From the NCBI RefSeq assembly GCF_004379255.2, contig NC_056047.1:26116293-26180292 (forward strand): 64,000 nt of DNA, written 5' to 3'. The notes under the pieces were generated by a model. It saw nothing but the letters and a program-made list of their open reading frames with translations. It did not search any database and was not told the DNA's origin. Below, one piece after another: positions 10,665 through 21,666 of the stretch; positions within the stretch are counted from its first letter, which is position 1; each line of letters starts with the position of its first letter. This stretch comes from Salvia splendens (Eukaryota > Streptophyta > Magnoliopsida > Lamiales > Lamiaceae). Position numbers and translations under genes: made by a program.

Positions 10665-11828
10665 ATGATCGGCCCACCGAAGTTCACACCAGGTTTCAAA
10701 GAGCAGAGTGCATGGGAGTTCTTGACTCACCTGAGGGTGGGTCAATTTAAAACTAGTTTTTCGAAGGCCCACCATATCGAGAACAGGATCCTGAGGTTCG
10801 CCCAAACCTTCATTAGCTACAATCTGATGGGCACAGCCAACAACGCATTGACGACTCCCGACTTATACTTTACCTGGTGCATGGCCACGGGTGTACGTGT
10901 CCACTTGGGTTACTGGTTAGCTCAAGCCTGCCACCAAGTAACTGCCAACCCTTCCTGGCATCTATACACATGCCATCTTCTTGGGGCGTATCTACAGCGG
11001 AATGTGATTATGAAGATCCACAAGTCCTGCCGAGAAGTGAAGATGTGTCTACCCCCAGAGGTTTTCAACATGGATTACTTCTTCAACAAGGGGTTGCTAA
11101 TCACGCACGGGAAGGACGTCTGTTTCTATGAAGTTGGTAAGTCGGAAGCCCAGATCAAACAGGAGCAAGAGGTGGCGGGAGTGAAGGAAATTTCTGATGT
11201 GGATGAAGCCAGAAGATCAGTCGTGGAAGTTGAAGAAATGAGGAAAGAAGTCGGATGGATGAGATTCGAAATTAAAATGGTGAGAGAAGAGATCGTGGCC
11301 CTATGGGGCAATGGAAAGGACAGTGCTGAAAGTGAGAGAGTACGGAAGGAGGTCACGGGAGTAAGAACGGAAGTACACAACATGCGAATGGAAGTTGGGC
11401 AAGTTAGGGAAGAGATCGTGGCCCTTAAAGGGCGTGTTTCCGATCTAGTGGCTACATCAGCCAAGTATACTGAGAAGATGACGGAGGCCGTCGCACTGAT
11501 GATGACGATGGCAAAATGGTTTAGAAGGAAGTTCCCAGACGCACCAAAGTTGCTTCCTGGACCTGGGAGCACTTCGGAATCGCCGAGGCAGGGAAGTTTA
11601 TCTCTTCAAAAGCTTTCCCAACCGACAAAACCTCTAACCGCCCCGTCTGCCAGCAAGCCTGTGACTGTGAAATCAATCCCCAAATCTGTGACCCTGAGGA
11701 AGACCGTACCCATACAGACAGCAGAGACGACAGAGAAGCCGGAATCGCCGGCGAGAAAGAAAGCTAAAGTGACCCAACAGGCCGTGCCGCCCAAGTCTGG
11801 CTCCAGAGGGGGCCAGACCCCGAATTGA
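10665..11828 (+). pseudogene. Athila-A ORF3, C-terminal part with coiled coil
   Basis: The 387-residue open frame continues ORF3 after the frameshifts. It starts IGPPKFTPGFKEQSAWEFL. The first 165 residues are the rest of the plant-transposon domain seen after Athila pol genes (HHIENRILRFAQTFI, LGAYLQRNVIMKI). Athila-B has the same order on the minus strand (LLGAFLRRNIVMKI). Residues about 170-270 show heptad spacing rich in E, V and R (for example VRKEVTGVRTEVHNMRMEV), predicting a coiled coil. The tail is basic and S/P-rich (PARKKAKV). The biochemical function of this ORF is unknown. Confidence 0.75.
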
Positions 11829-12417
11829 ACCCCCCTAACCCAAGTAACTTTTGCTTTTCATTCTTTTTTTTATTTGCTTTCCGTTATGTTTATCCGTGCC
11901 AGCATGTTTTGTTTTGTACATATGTGTTGCAACTTCCCACACTTAGCCCAATCTTTTCTAGCATGTTGTTTGTTTGTTTATGGTCTGTTTTGTGTCTTTT
12001 ATACTTCCCTATTTCCCCCCTTCACTAGGTAGCTTGGGGACAAGCTTGAGTGAAGTGGGAGGGGGAGGGAATAGGTGCAAGTATTTGCTTTGTTTTTCTT
12101 TTTCTGTGAATAAGAGTCTTAGAGTTTTCAGTTTTGTTTGTGTGTTGCGTGTTGCATGAGCTAGTGGATACAATAAGGTAAAAATTCCCTTAGTAAGAGC
12201 AATTGAAGAAAGGATACACGTCAACTTTGATACCCTTTTCCTTAACAAACTAAAAGCGGTCTGAATGAAGTAAGGACGATAGAAAATGCCATAGATAACC
12301 TAGTTGTGCAACCCTACTATAAAGTGAGTTATAAGCCTAAACAATTTGAGTTAACATGTAAAAAATGGGCAACCATTTGATGCTTAGGGAGTAGAGTATA
12401 AAGGAGAAAAAATGGGT

Positions 12418-12590
12418 TATGGAGGTATAAGCTGAACGAAGTCCAGGAAAAGGAGGTATAAGCTGGACGAATTCCAGGAAAAGGAGGTAAAAGCTGGACG
12501 AAGTCCAGGGGAGGAGTAAATTAAAAAAATATATATATTGAAAGGAAAAAAGAAAAAAATGGAGGTATAAGCTGGACGAAGTCCAAGGGG
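12418..12590 (+). repeat. Imperfect tandem repeat (GGAGGTATAAGCTGGACGAA unit)
   Basis: There are four copies of a unit of about 30 bp reading GGAGGTATAAGCTGGACGAA followed by GTCCAGG. Three are head to tail at about 12419-12510. The fourth, at about 12561-12590, follows an AT-rich gap. Each unit contains a small inverted repeat (CTGGAC/GTCCAG). Confidence 0.75.
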
Positions 12591-13087
12591 AAAGTAAAAA
12601 GAGGAAAAAGAAGATTAATTACCTAAGGGCAGGAAGAAAAAATTACCTGACCCAGAAAAAAGGGGGGAGGAGATGATAGAAAGGAGAAACTCTCATAACC
12701 CAATGCATCAGTGGTGTAATTTTAACTTTGGAGCGTTTTGATCCTAACATCCCTGGTGAGGAATGAGTGATCGAGCGAACCTAATGGCTGGGAAATCAAT
12801 AGGCTATCTTGACAAACTGACGGACCGTTTAGGTCGACAAAGGAAGAGGGAGGATTTGAAGACTGTAGACGATCAGAGAGAACTTAAGCTTGTGGGGACA
12901 GTCGCCTAAAAGTTGAAACTAGTGCATGCTTATTTTTTGTGTTTTGTGTTCTTTTTGTATTATTTTCTTTTCTGAGTCTGTATGTGTCTAGGTTTAGGAA
13001 TCAGTTTCTGTGTTAGTGTCTTGTTTGTAGAGTCGTTCTTGGGAACCGTGCATTGAAATTCGCCTTATTTCTTTTTCTTGTCTTTCA

Positions 13088-13123
13088 TACTTGAGGACAA
13101 GCATGGTTTAAGTGTGAGCAGTT
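13088..13123 (+). other. Athila-A pre-LTR block / weak polypurine tract
   Basis: Directly before the 3' LTR stands TACTTGAGGACAAGCATGG followed by TTTAAGTGTGAGCAGTTT. The same block precedes the 3' LTR of Athila-B (minus strand, 18889 upward). Plus-strand DNA synthesis should start here, but the final bases are GTGAGCAGTTT rather than a run of G/A. Confidence 0.65.
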
Positions 13124-14690
13124 TGATAAGGCTAATTTCATGCATAGGTCTAGGGCTTTAATTCATGAAATTTCTGGGTCTAACGCACGTTTTAAGCCAG
13201 GTGTGTGAAGATTTTTCGCCAGGTCCAGGAAAGGAGGAGGACAGTTGCGTGGACCTAGGAAATAGGCGCATGAGTGGACATTATGCGGAAAATTGCTTGA
13301 CGGAGGAAACCTCGGAATAGAGATTTCTACGAAGACTCTAGATGGCTATGTCCGCATCTATAAAAGGGAGAAGCATGCATGCTGGAAAAACCTGCTGGGT
13401 TGGAGGCCTCGCTAACAGCCTGTAGCTTAGTTCACTTTTCACACACTTGGGTTCTTTTCGAGGGGAGATTCGGGGTTCGCACCGGGGTTCATGTTTAGTT
13501 TTCTTTGAAACTATTGTGGGTTGTAACACCGTCCTTCTGTGGGGCAAAGAAACAATTTAATTTCTGTTTTCATACTTTCCTGATTTCGCCGAGCTTCGCT
13601 TTTCGAAGCTCGAAGCTCTATTTGTTTGTTTTGCCGAATATTCTCTAATTTTAATGCAAGTTTGATTTTCTGTTACGTTGATTTTTGGAATTTTGGAGTT
13701 GGATTGTTCGAGTTGGATGCGTTTCGCAGTTGTTTTCTGAATTTATGCAGGTTTGTAGTTGGATCTGGGTGATCGGAGTCTGTTTGTGGATAAATCGGAG
13801 GGTTGAGTTCGCTGGAGTTGTGGAGTTGTTTGTGGTTGTTTGAATTCGGAGTTGATCGGAGCAGATCTGTGAAAACCGGAGTTATGGAGTCGGTTGTGTC
13901 TGTTGTTGGGTTCGGATCGCTTAGATCCGGAGTGGATTAAGCATCCGACGTAAATCTGAGCAAGATTGATTTAATTTCGTGCCTAGTTTACGTGTTTTCA
14001 TTTCTCTTCACCTAGTTTACGTTGATCTGATGTATTTCCGGTTCATAGCAAGGTTCCGGCATCCAAATCTTTATATTTTGTTCGAATCTAGATATATGCT
14101 CTGTTTTCTCCATTTGCGTGCTTGAATCGGTAAGGAAATTGTATGTCGTTGTTAGTTAGAGCATGAGTTTGTTATTTTCAGCTTTAGCCGTACTTGCTAT
14201 AATTGGAGTCATGGTCCCCGCTGTTTTATTCTCCCTGTCTAGTCTTAATTAGTTAGTCGTGTACTTCATCCAGGAAGCAAAATGTGTCTCTCAGTATTGA
14301 AGTCTGATTCTATTACATGTTCTGTGTCCTAGGTCTAGCATTTACATTTCGTGTCTAGGTCTAGAAGTAGTTTAAAATTCTCAACCCTTTTGCGTGGCAG
14401 CAGCCGCTTGTTTCCAGAGTCTCTAAGCACTACTTCACGAATCCATCTTCGTGGGATCGACCCCGCTTCCCTATACTAATTTATAGTATTCGGGTTGAGG
14501 GATTTAATATTTTTTTGAAGGGGAGTCGAGTGTGTCCAACGACAAAAATACTCCCTGTTCTCTTGAGTTCCTGGACCTGGTGATCCAGTGGATTTAAGGA
14601 GCGTGGTGTTTTGACCAAGCACTTGCATTAGTTTTCTCTGTGCACACTTGCTTACTCCGTAATACGTAAAACATCAATGTTTTACCTTCA
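13124..14690 (+). repeat. Athila-A 3' LTR (1567 bp)
   Basis: This copy runs from TGATAAGG to TTACCTTCA and is followed at 14691-14695 by the target duplication CGTAC. It carries the TATA box at 13359-13366. It differs from the 5' LTR by about 40 single-base changes and by lacking the 13 bases near 955-967. Confidence 0.93.
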
Positions 14691-14695
14691 CGTAC
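14691..14695. repeat. Target-site duplication of Athila-A, right copy (CGTAC)
   Basis: It is identical to 749-753. The copia reading frame resumes from within this duplication. Confidence 0.93.
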
Positions 14696-15979
14696 TCGCC
14701 TGTAACGAGAATTACTTCTATAAGAGTGCTTCTCGCGATTGCTGCATTGCACAATCTTGAGATTCACCAAATGGACGTAAAAACTACGTTTCTAAATGGT
14801 GAACTCGAAGATGAGATCTATATGGAACAACCTGAAGGTTTTGTAGTACCTGGACAAGAAAATAAGGTCTACAAACTGGTTAAGTCTTTATATGGATTAA
14901 AACAAGCGCTGCTCCAATGGCACTTAAAATTTGATAATGTAATGTTATCAAATGAATTTAAAATCAACGAGTGTGATAAGTGTGTCTATATTAAGAATAC
15001 TAATAACGGATATGTTATAGTATGTCTTTATGTTGGTGATATGTTAATCATGGGCAGTAGCACCCGAATAATTAACGAAACTAAAACCATGTTGAAAAGA
15101 AATTTTGACATGAAGGACATGGGTCTAGCCGATGTAATTCTTGGAATGAAGATTCTAAGAACATCCAAGGGAATCACCTTAACACAATCTCACTATGTGG
15201 AGAAAGTGCTAAAAAGATTCAATGCTTATGACAACACGCCGGCTAAGACGCCTATAGAGCCAAATGTTCACCTTAGCAAGAACAAAAGCGAACCTGTCGC
15301 ACAAGAAGATTATGCGAAGGTTATCGGGTGCATTATGTACTTGACTAATTGTACGAGACCCGATATTTCTTGCGCCGTGAACAAGTTAGCACGCTACACG
15401 AGTAATCCAAGCAAAGAGCATTGGAAAGCTCTTGTAAGGGTTTTGAGATACTTAAAACATACTCAAAATCATGAGCTGCATTTTGCAAGATACCCCCCGG
15501 TACTTGAAGGGTACTGTGATGCGAACTGGATATCCGATAATAAAGACTCACTTTCCACTAGTGGATATGTCTTTACTATTGGGGGTGTTGCTGTCTCGTG
15601 GAAATCCACGAAACAAACTTGTATAGCTCGATCAACTATGGAATCCGAATTCATAGCTTTAGACAAAGCTGGTGAGGAAGCCGAGTGGTTTAAGAATTTC
15701 CTCGAGGACATTCCATGTTGGTCTAAACCTGTGCCTCCGGTGATGATTCACTGCGATAGCCAAGCCGCTATTAGAAGGGTGAATATTGGCTTGTACAACG
15801 GGAAGTCTCGACACATTCGTCGGCGACATAACACCGTGAGACTCTTGATCATAACTGGCGTGATTACAATTGACTGTGTGGAGTCAATAGATAATCTAGC
15901 GGATCCGCTAACCAAAGGGTTAAACCGTGATCAAATGAACAAACTGCTAGAGGGAATGGGACTGAAATCCACAAACTAA
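14694..15979 (+). pseudogene. Copia-A pol fragment: rest of reverse transcriptase and RNase H
   Basis: The RT frame interrupted at 753 resumes as [14 protein letters not shown]. It runs open to TAA at 15977-15979, ending with the copia RNase H tail [10 protein letters not shown]. The blocks [34 protein letters not shown] and the RNase H piece [16 protein letters not shown] are in the expected order. The catalytic box that should read YVDD is YVGD here (15029-15040, the first Asp codon changed to GGT), so polymerase activity should be lost even though the frame is open. Confidence 0.9.
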
Positions 15980-16540
15980 GGAATGATCATAGTGGTAACC
16001 CAACCACGATTACTGGAGATCCCAAGAACTTGGTTCAATGGAAAAACTAAGCTATGAGAGTTCGTGTGAAACACTCACCTAAATCTATTCCCCAGACAAC
16101 AAAAGAGTGTTGCTAAGCTTGCCTAGTGGTGAGGCTAAGTCTATGACTTTTAATGAATCCTAAAGATCTCTAAGAGATGGACTTCTTAAGGAGATAGAGT
16201 AGGGCAAGATACTCAAATAGGAATCACCTATGTAAGTGTGAAGTGTGGTCGCTTCGTATTAAGCACTTATAAACCCAAAGTGGTGTCCAAAGCTGAAATG
16301 GACACAAAACATGAGAACGGATAAGGTTGAGGTGTTTAAGTGTTAACACCATTGTGTCAATGCACGCGATGGAGGAATAGTTCAAAACATCGCGCTACTA
16401 GTCCGCCGGTGTATCCGATGATGTTGACTATGGATGATTCAAAGCCACAAACTACCTATCCTAATACTTACATATCTCATGAGAGTTGAGCTTGTGTCTG
16501 CATGCATATGCATTTGGCTATTTCCACTCATGTGGGGGAT
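15980..16540 (+). other. Copia-A 3' untranslated region and polypurine tract
   Basis: About 560 bp of noncoding sequence follows the pol stop. It ends in the purine-rich tract TGTGGGGGAT at 16531-16540, which abuts the LTR start TGTAG. A G-rich tract directly before the 3' LTR is the normal plus-strand primer of copia elements. Confidence 0.8.
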
Positions 16541-17103
16541 TGTAGAAATCATGGAATAAAATATGTTCGGTCAATGGATTTTGACCAAATAAAAAATGTG
16601 ACGAGACATCTAATTTTGTGAAATTAAATGATATAGCGTCGATCTACATTTTACGTAGATAAATGTAGTATATTCACTTTCTCAAATCCGATTTCCGGTG
16701 AGTGAGAAATAGTGGATTAAAGTTGGGCATAATTATCTTTTAACTAAAGCTTGGAATTTGAGCTTAGAGAATAATTAACTAGAGTTAATTATCCCACATA
16801 GGAGAAGTGACACATCTTTTAATGTGCTTAAATTAAGTGACTTTATGTTACTTAATAATTATAGTGGACCAAGACGGGTGAAAGAGCCCACACGCGCGCA
16901 CCGCCGCCGCCGCCCACCCGAGCCCGTGCTCGTGCTCGTGGCCTCGGGCTCGATCTCGATCTCGGACTTGGATCTTGGCAATTGGTCTTTTGGGTGGTCT
17001 TTGGGCTCGGGTCTAGACCCGTAGTAATCTTTTTAAACCACCGCTGACTCAGCAATCCAAGTGGCTTGACACATCGTCAAGCGTGGCACAGTCAAAGCCT
17101 ACA
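16541..17103 (+). repeat. Copia-A 3' LTR (end uncertain)
   Basis: It starts TGTAGAAATCATGG right after the PPT. A matching inverted end, CTACA, occurs at 17099-17103, giving a 563-bp LTR. The 5' LTR is outside the window, so the end cannot be checked. The LTR could instead continue past a hAT insertion to beyond 17323. Positions 16890-16990 are GC-rich and low in complexity. Confidence 0.6.
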
Positions 17104-17322
17104 CGGCTGCCATGAGAGAAATCTAGCCGAAAACACGCGGTTTGAAACCATGAAAAACTGTAAAAAAAAACACCGGAAAACCGACGGTTCCGAACCGAAA
17201 CCGTAACCGTCGGTTTTGGAACCGGAACCGGAACCGAAACCGTGAAACACCCTCGCGGTTCGGTTCCGGTTCGTCTATTTTTTAAACCGTAACCGCCGGT
17301 TCATGAACTCTGGGCATCTCTA
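17104..17322. mobile_element. hAT-type end fragment with AACCGG subterminal repeats
   Basis: The segment is crowded with variants of AACCGGAACCG and ACCGTCGGTT on both strands. It ends CTGGGCATCTCTA, whose complement TAGAGATGCCCAG fits hAT terminal inverted repeats. No matching left end or 8-bp duplication was found, so it is probably one end of a broken element. A complete relative with similar repeats lies at 50045-51542. Confidence 0.55.
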
Positions 17323-17890
17323 ATTATGTAGAATCTTCCCTTCCAATATTTAGGGTTTGTTTTTCTATCTCATTTTTCTCTTGCCATAGAGGCGGTTGTG
17401 CTTCCCTAGGGTTTCTGTTTTGTTTCACTCATAATTATAGAGCCATGTGTATATATTCAAGAATATGTTAATAAATAAAGAAACTGAATGATCCATTATT
17501 GAAGTCATATATTTAAAAGGTTGTTATGAAATTAAATGGACCGAAATTGACCACAATCATTTTCTAAATCTTATCATACATAGTTATTACTATCTATTTT
17601 AGAAACTTTTTATATATTTTTATTAAGTCTAAATATTAATGGTGTGAAAAGTGTCAGCCTTTTTTTTCTTCTCTTATTTGTTATATAAAAGTCTTCTAAT
17701 TATTGTGTTTCTTTGAGAACCTATTTCCATTATCAGTCACCAATAACACTGATCAAGTTTTAGTAACTTAAATCTCTGTGCAACATTAGTAACTAAAAAT
17801 TACCTACTTGATTTTTTAGGTATTTTTGTTTTCATCCAAATGTTTCAGTCAATCCTCAACCATCCAAATGTTACACTACTTGAATTTGAT
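17323..17890. other. Unassigned AT-rich stretch
   Basis: About 570 bp lie between the hAT end and Athila-B. They could be original target DNA or the remainder of the Copia-A LTR. No ORF or repeat was recognised. Confidence 0.4.
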
Positions 17891-18888
17891 AATGAGTTCC
17901 CTAAATTGGCTAGACACAAAGCATGCAAAAGTAAACGACAAATAGGTTTTCCTAATTGGCTACTGATAGAAAGCTGCAACTAACAAACTAAAGTAAACTC
18001 GATTATAACTACCGATCGACTTCATCATCTTCAACAAACGAACACTAAATGAACCAAACAGAACATGAAAACAGAGAATACTCCAAATCAAACGATGAAC
18101 ACTGTGATCAAACTAAAAATTATCAGATCTAATTCACTGAACCGAGTAAATCAGCAGTAACAGAGTTTTTCATGCAAACCTAACACACGTATTTCAAAGT
18201 CAAGCAAGTAAAAGAGATCTAAGCTAAATCTTTCAGATTCACCACCGGCTAACCAGATCCACAACTTCCAACACCATTTCAACTCCAATTCAAGAGATCC
18301 ACTCCGATTTCAACGACCTCAACTCCGATCAACAACTCAATTGTGAAAAGCATCCAAATCAGCAAAACAGAATAGATTAACCATAAACTGAAATTCAAGA
18401 CACAAACAGTTGCCGAATTTCCGGCAAGGAAATCGGCGAGATAGAGTACGTGCGAAAAGTAAATTGTTTTTTTGCTCCTTATAGGAGCGGTGTTACACTT
18501 CCAAACTGAACAAAACACCACACTAAACTACCCCAGATCTCCCATGGAACCAAGTGCGTTAACTAAGTGAGTGAATTTTTTAGAGTGAGTCGGAATACCC
18601 AAGGAAATTTTCTAACTAAGTGCCTCCTCTTTTTCTTTGGCTTCCTTGTATTTATAGGCGTGGCTCAAATCCCTAGGGCAACAGACTTCGTAATTTGACA
18701 ATTGTGCCCTTAAGGATTTCGCTTTTTTTCTTTACTTTTTTTTCTCTTCTATTTTCTCTGCCCTGGTGATTGCTCTCTCTTCCTGGGTCTAGCAGATTTT
18801 TCACGCACCTGGACTTATAAATGTGAGTTAGCATCGTAGAAAATACATAATTTATATCTAAAATAGATGCATGAAACGAGCCTTATCA
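17891..18888 (-). repeat. Athila-B 3' LTR, outer end missing
   Basis: It matches 38007-39041 closely from AATGAGTTCCCTAAATTGG to the LTR start TGATAAGGCTCGTTTC (minus strand, at 18888). The part equivalent to 37593-38006 is absent. The right copy has about 34 extra bases near 38490-38530. A TATA-like TATAAATA (minus strand) lies at 18649-18656. Confidence 0.88.
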
Positions 18889-20700
18889 AACTGCTCACAC
18901 TTAAACCATACTTGTCCTCAAGTATGAAAGACAAGAAAGAAAGAAAAAAGGAAAGTGTCGATGCATCCTCCCCTTTCAACCGTCCTAAAACGTAAACTCC
19001 TAGACCTAGGAAAAAAACAAAACACACAGAAATCACCAGACAAAGAAAAAGAAAACACATAAGTGAATAAACTGGTATTTTTCTAGTAGCCATCCCCACA
19101 AGTTTAAGGTCAATCCAAGCATTTACAGCCTCAGATTCTTCCCTCTCCCTTCTTCTATCTAGTCACGCTGTCAGTTCGTCAAGATAGCCTAAAATTTTAC
19201 CTTCTGTTAGATTCACACGATCACTCGTTCCTCACCAGGGACGTAAGGATCATTCGCTCTTCATTTTGCCAAACCATTGATGCCTTAAGATTGATGTCAC
19301 AGAATAGTTCCTTAAGGTCTTTCATTGGGTTATAATGGGGCTAAGGGGTTACGGTGTAGATTGGTGAGAATCTTAAGGTCCTAAGTTCGAGAAGTACAGG
19401 TAAAACATGATACGGACATGTGAACTCAGAGGCAAAACTTGGTAACAACCTCCCCGTGTATGATTTTATCTTTCCTAACATATTGGAGATGTTCCCCTGG
19501 CTAATTAGCCTTATTTTCCCTACTTTATTTCACTAGGCCATAAAATTTTTCTGCCCTTCTCTTCTCTTTTTTTTATATCTGTGTTTTTTTCTTGGGTCAA
19601 GTAACAACTGTTCCTGCCCATTTTTTGCATTTCTAATTTTTTTCTTTTTCCTGGGCCTAATAACATGTATACATTTTTTTTCTGCCTATATTCTAACCAT
19701 TTTTCTCGGGTCAAGTTACAACTTTCCTTGCCCGTTTATTATTTCTAACTTTTTCTCATTTTTCCATTGTTTCTCAATCTATCTTCTACCCCTACCATCC
19801 AGCTACTCCATCCCTGCCCCTTGTTCACATGGCATGAAGGCTAAAGGTTCCAACAAATGGATTCAGTTTAATATGGGCCCCAAGAGTTCACTAAGGGGTG
19901 CCTTTCCAATGAGGCAGGTTCAGCAGGTTCAAAAGAATTAAGCTCAAAATGGTTATCCCTATTGCCTTTAGTCCTTACTACCTATGTCATTTTTCGTTTA
20001 GCATCAATGGCAACCACTCTCTCTTTTTTTAAGTGTTTAGTAGAAAGTGTTCTACTTTAGGCTTATAACTCACTTTTAAGAGGGCTTCACAGTAAACTTA
20101 AATTCAAGTGTTTTCTATCATTCTTACTTCTTCCAACTGACTTAGATTTATTAAGGAGAAAGGGATTCACAAATTAGCATGTATCATCTCTTCAATTACT
20201 CTCCCTAAGAGGCTTTTGCTATGTATTATACCATTTATGCAAACACAGAACCTAAAAAAAAACTTCTTCTAACTCTTAGACCTAACAGAATATGTACAAG
20301 ACACTAGTTGCACTAACTGCTTCCCCCCTCCCACTTCATTTATGCTTGTCCCCAAGCAATCCTTATGAAGTGGAAAGCAGGGCTGTTAGTGGCGACATAA
20401 ATACAAAAATACAAAGCACAAACTCCTCACACTTAGACCAAGCATTGGGCTAAGTGTAAGTAGGCAAAACTCAACAAAACATGTACAAAACATTCTTCTC
20501 ACACTTAGGCCAAGCCATGGGCTACGTGTGAGCCGATACACAAGAACATAGAAACAACACATATTAAGCACACAAATTTCTCACACTTAGGCCAAGCCAT
20601 GGTCTGAGTGGAAGAAGGTATAAAGCCACTACCTAGCATGCATACTAAAAAGAAAACTAGACTAAAACCAAATATAAAATAGAAATTAAAATTTTACTCG
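18889..20700 (-). other. Athila-B 3' noncoding region with pre-LTR block
   Basis: On the minus strand this lies between ORF3 and the 3' LTR. The block next to the LTR (18889-18925) is the same CTTGAGGACAAG...AAGTGTGAGCAGTT found in Athila-A. About 19560-19760 contains loosely repeated phrases around GGGTCAAGTTACAACT and CCTGCCC. A hairpin repeat lies at 20426-20611. Confidence 0.7.
20426..20611. repeat. Three direct repeats, each able to fold as a hairpin
   Basis: Copies at 20426-20460, 20498-20532 and 20580-20611 share the frame CTCACACTTAG(G/A)CCAAGC...GTGTGAG. In each, the left arm CTCACACTTAG pairs with a right arm close to CTAAGTGTGAG. The middle copy is the most complete. They sit 70-80 bp apart in the 3' noncoding region of Athila-B. 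Confidence 0.75.
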
Positions 20701-20792
20701 GGGGGTGTCGATCAATTTTGTCCCTGGCCCCTGCGGGGACCAGGCTTCTGTGCTACTCCTCTAGGGGGTGGTGGTGTTGCATCCGTCCTGGC

Positions 20793-21666
20793 CTAGGGCT
20801 GGCTTGGCCTCGGGATTTCTCTCCTTAGTTCTGGTGAGCTGACTGGTGAAATCGGTATTTGCTGAGCAGAGGTAGTGGGCGGCTGTGCTAAGAGGATTCT
20901 CCGTTCAACCACATCAATCATTCGTAGCATGACGTCAACTGCTTGAGTCATTTTCTTCGTCTGAACTTCACTAATTTTTCTCTGCGACTCCGCAGCCTCG
21001 CTTAGCTTAATCAGCATTGCTTCCACTCATTTCCTCCAGTAATCCTCTGTCTCAGTCGCTGGCGATGCCTCTTCTGCCTGAATTGGTTGTGTAGCCGCCA
21101 CTTCCTGCATTCCTCCGTCGTAGAATTTAACCTCACCGTCCTTAAGCGTAGTTAGTCCCTTGTTAAAAACGAAAGGGGGATCAAAACTCCATGTGGCGTC
21201 ACACATAGGTAGCTTGTTGATTGACGCATAAATTTTCATCACTATGTTACGTCTGAGGAACGCTCCCAGCAAGTTACATGTGAAAAGGTGGTGATCAGGG
21301 CGAGTACGAACCATATGGCATGCATGGGCTATCTAGTAGCCCAAATGCACCTTGATTCCGTTGACCATACACCACATAAGGTATAGCTCCGGTGTGGTGA
21401 GAGTGGTCCCGATTTTCCCCCATGTATCCCATGTAAACCTAGGCTAATCTGAGGGCAGGGTCAGCGATGTATGCACCTTTCGAATGACTTGTCTTGAATT
21501 TCTCCCCTCTGTTGTGGGCCACTACCCTCCAAGCTTCATCCACATTAAACCCTTTTGTCTTCTTAGGTGGGCCAATGGCTCTTTCATTTCATGCACCCTG
21601 TTCGTCCTCCTCCACTGTAAACAGGCCAAACCGCAAGAACAGCTCCCGGATACTGAGCATGAATTC
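20793..21666 (-). pseudogene. Athila-B ORF3, C-terminal part
   Basis: On the minus strand, the pieces 21027-21314 (LFTCNLLGAFLRRNIVMKI) and 20793-21026 (a short predicted coiled coil, then a P-rich tail) match the order in Athila-A ORF3 (LLGAYLQRNVIMKI, then coiled coil). Between 21315 and 21666 the frame is broken by several stops. The coiled-coil part is much shorter than in Athila-A. Confidence 0.7.

Larger units (their letters stand above)
11829..13123. other. Athila-A 3' noncoding region
   Basis: About 1.3 kb lies between ORF3 and the 3' LTR. It starts T-rich, then holds a short tandem-repeat cluster (12418-12590), and ends with the conserved CTTGAGGACAAGCATGGTTT block before the LTR. 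No coding potential was recognised. Confidence 0.7.
754..14690 (+). mobile_element. Athila-A: complete Athila-type Ty3/gypsy retrotransposon, 13.9 kb
   Basis: Two LTRs (754-2333 and 13124-14690) begin TGATAAGG and end TTCA and are flanked by the duplication CGTAC. A tRNA-Asp primer-binding site follows the 5' LTR. The internal region runs gag, protease, RT, RNase H, integrase, then a long extra ORF3 region and a long 3' noncoding tail. Long LTRs, a tRNA-Asp primer and an extra ORF after pol are characters of the Athila lineage. By-eye alignment of the LTRs gives about 40 substitutions plus one 13-bp indel over about 1570 bp (about 97.4% identity), so the insertion is fairly young. Gag-pol has at least six in-frame stops and several frameshifts, so this copy cannot make its own proteins. 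Confidence 0.93.
1..17103 (+). mobile_element. Copia-A: Ty1/copia LTR retrotransposon, 5' end outside window, split by Athila-A
   Basis: The integrase tail and start of RT lie at 1-753. The rest of RT, RNase H, a 3' untranslated region, a purine tract and the 3' LTR lie at 14691-17103. Everything from 754 to 14690 is a later gypsy insertion, because the copia reading frame resumes exactly after the insertion and its 5-bp target duplication. The order INT before RT is diagnostic of Ty1/copia. The 5' LTR, gag and protease are upstream of the window. The 3' end at 17103 is inferred from inverted LTR termini (TGTAG...CTACA) and is less certain than the rest. Confidence 0.85.

Noticed and set aside
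9006..11828. Calling Athila ORF3 a retroviral envelope gene
   Set aside because: The position fits, but no signal peptide, transmembrane segment or processing site was visible. It is recorded as Athila ORF3 of unknown function.
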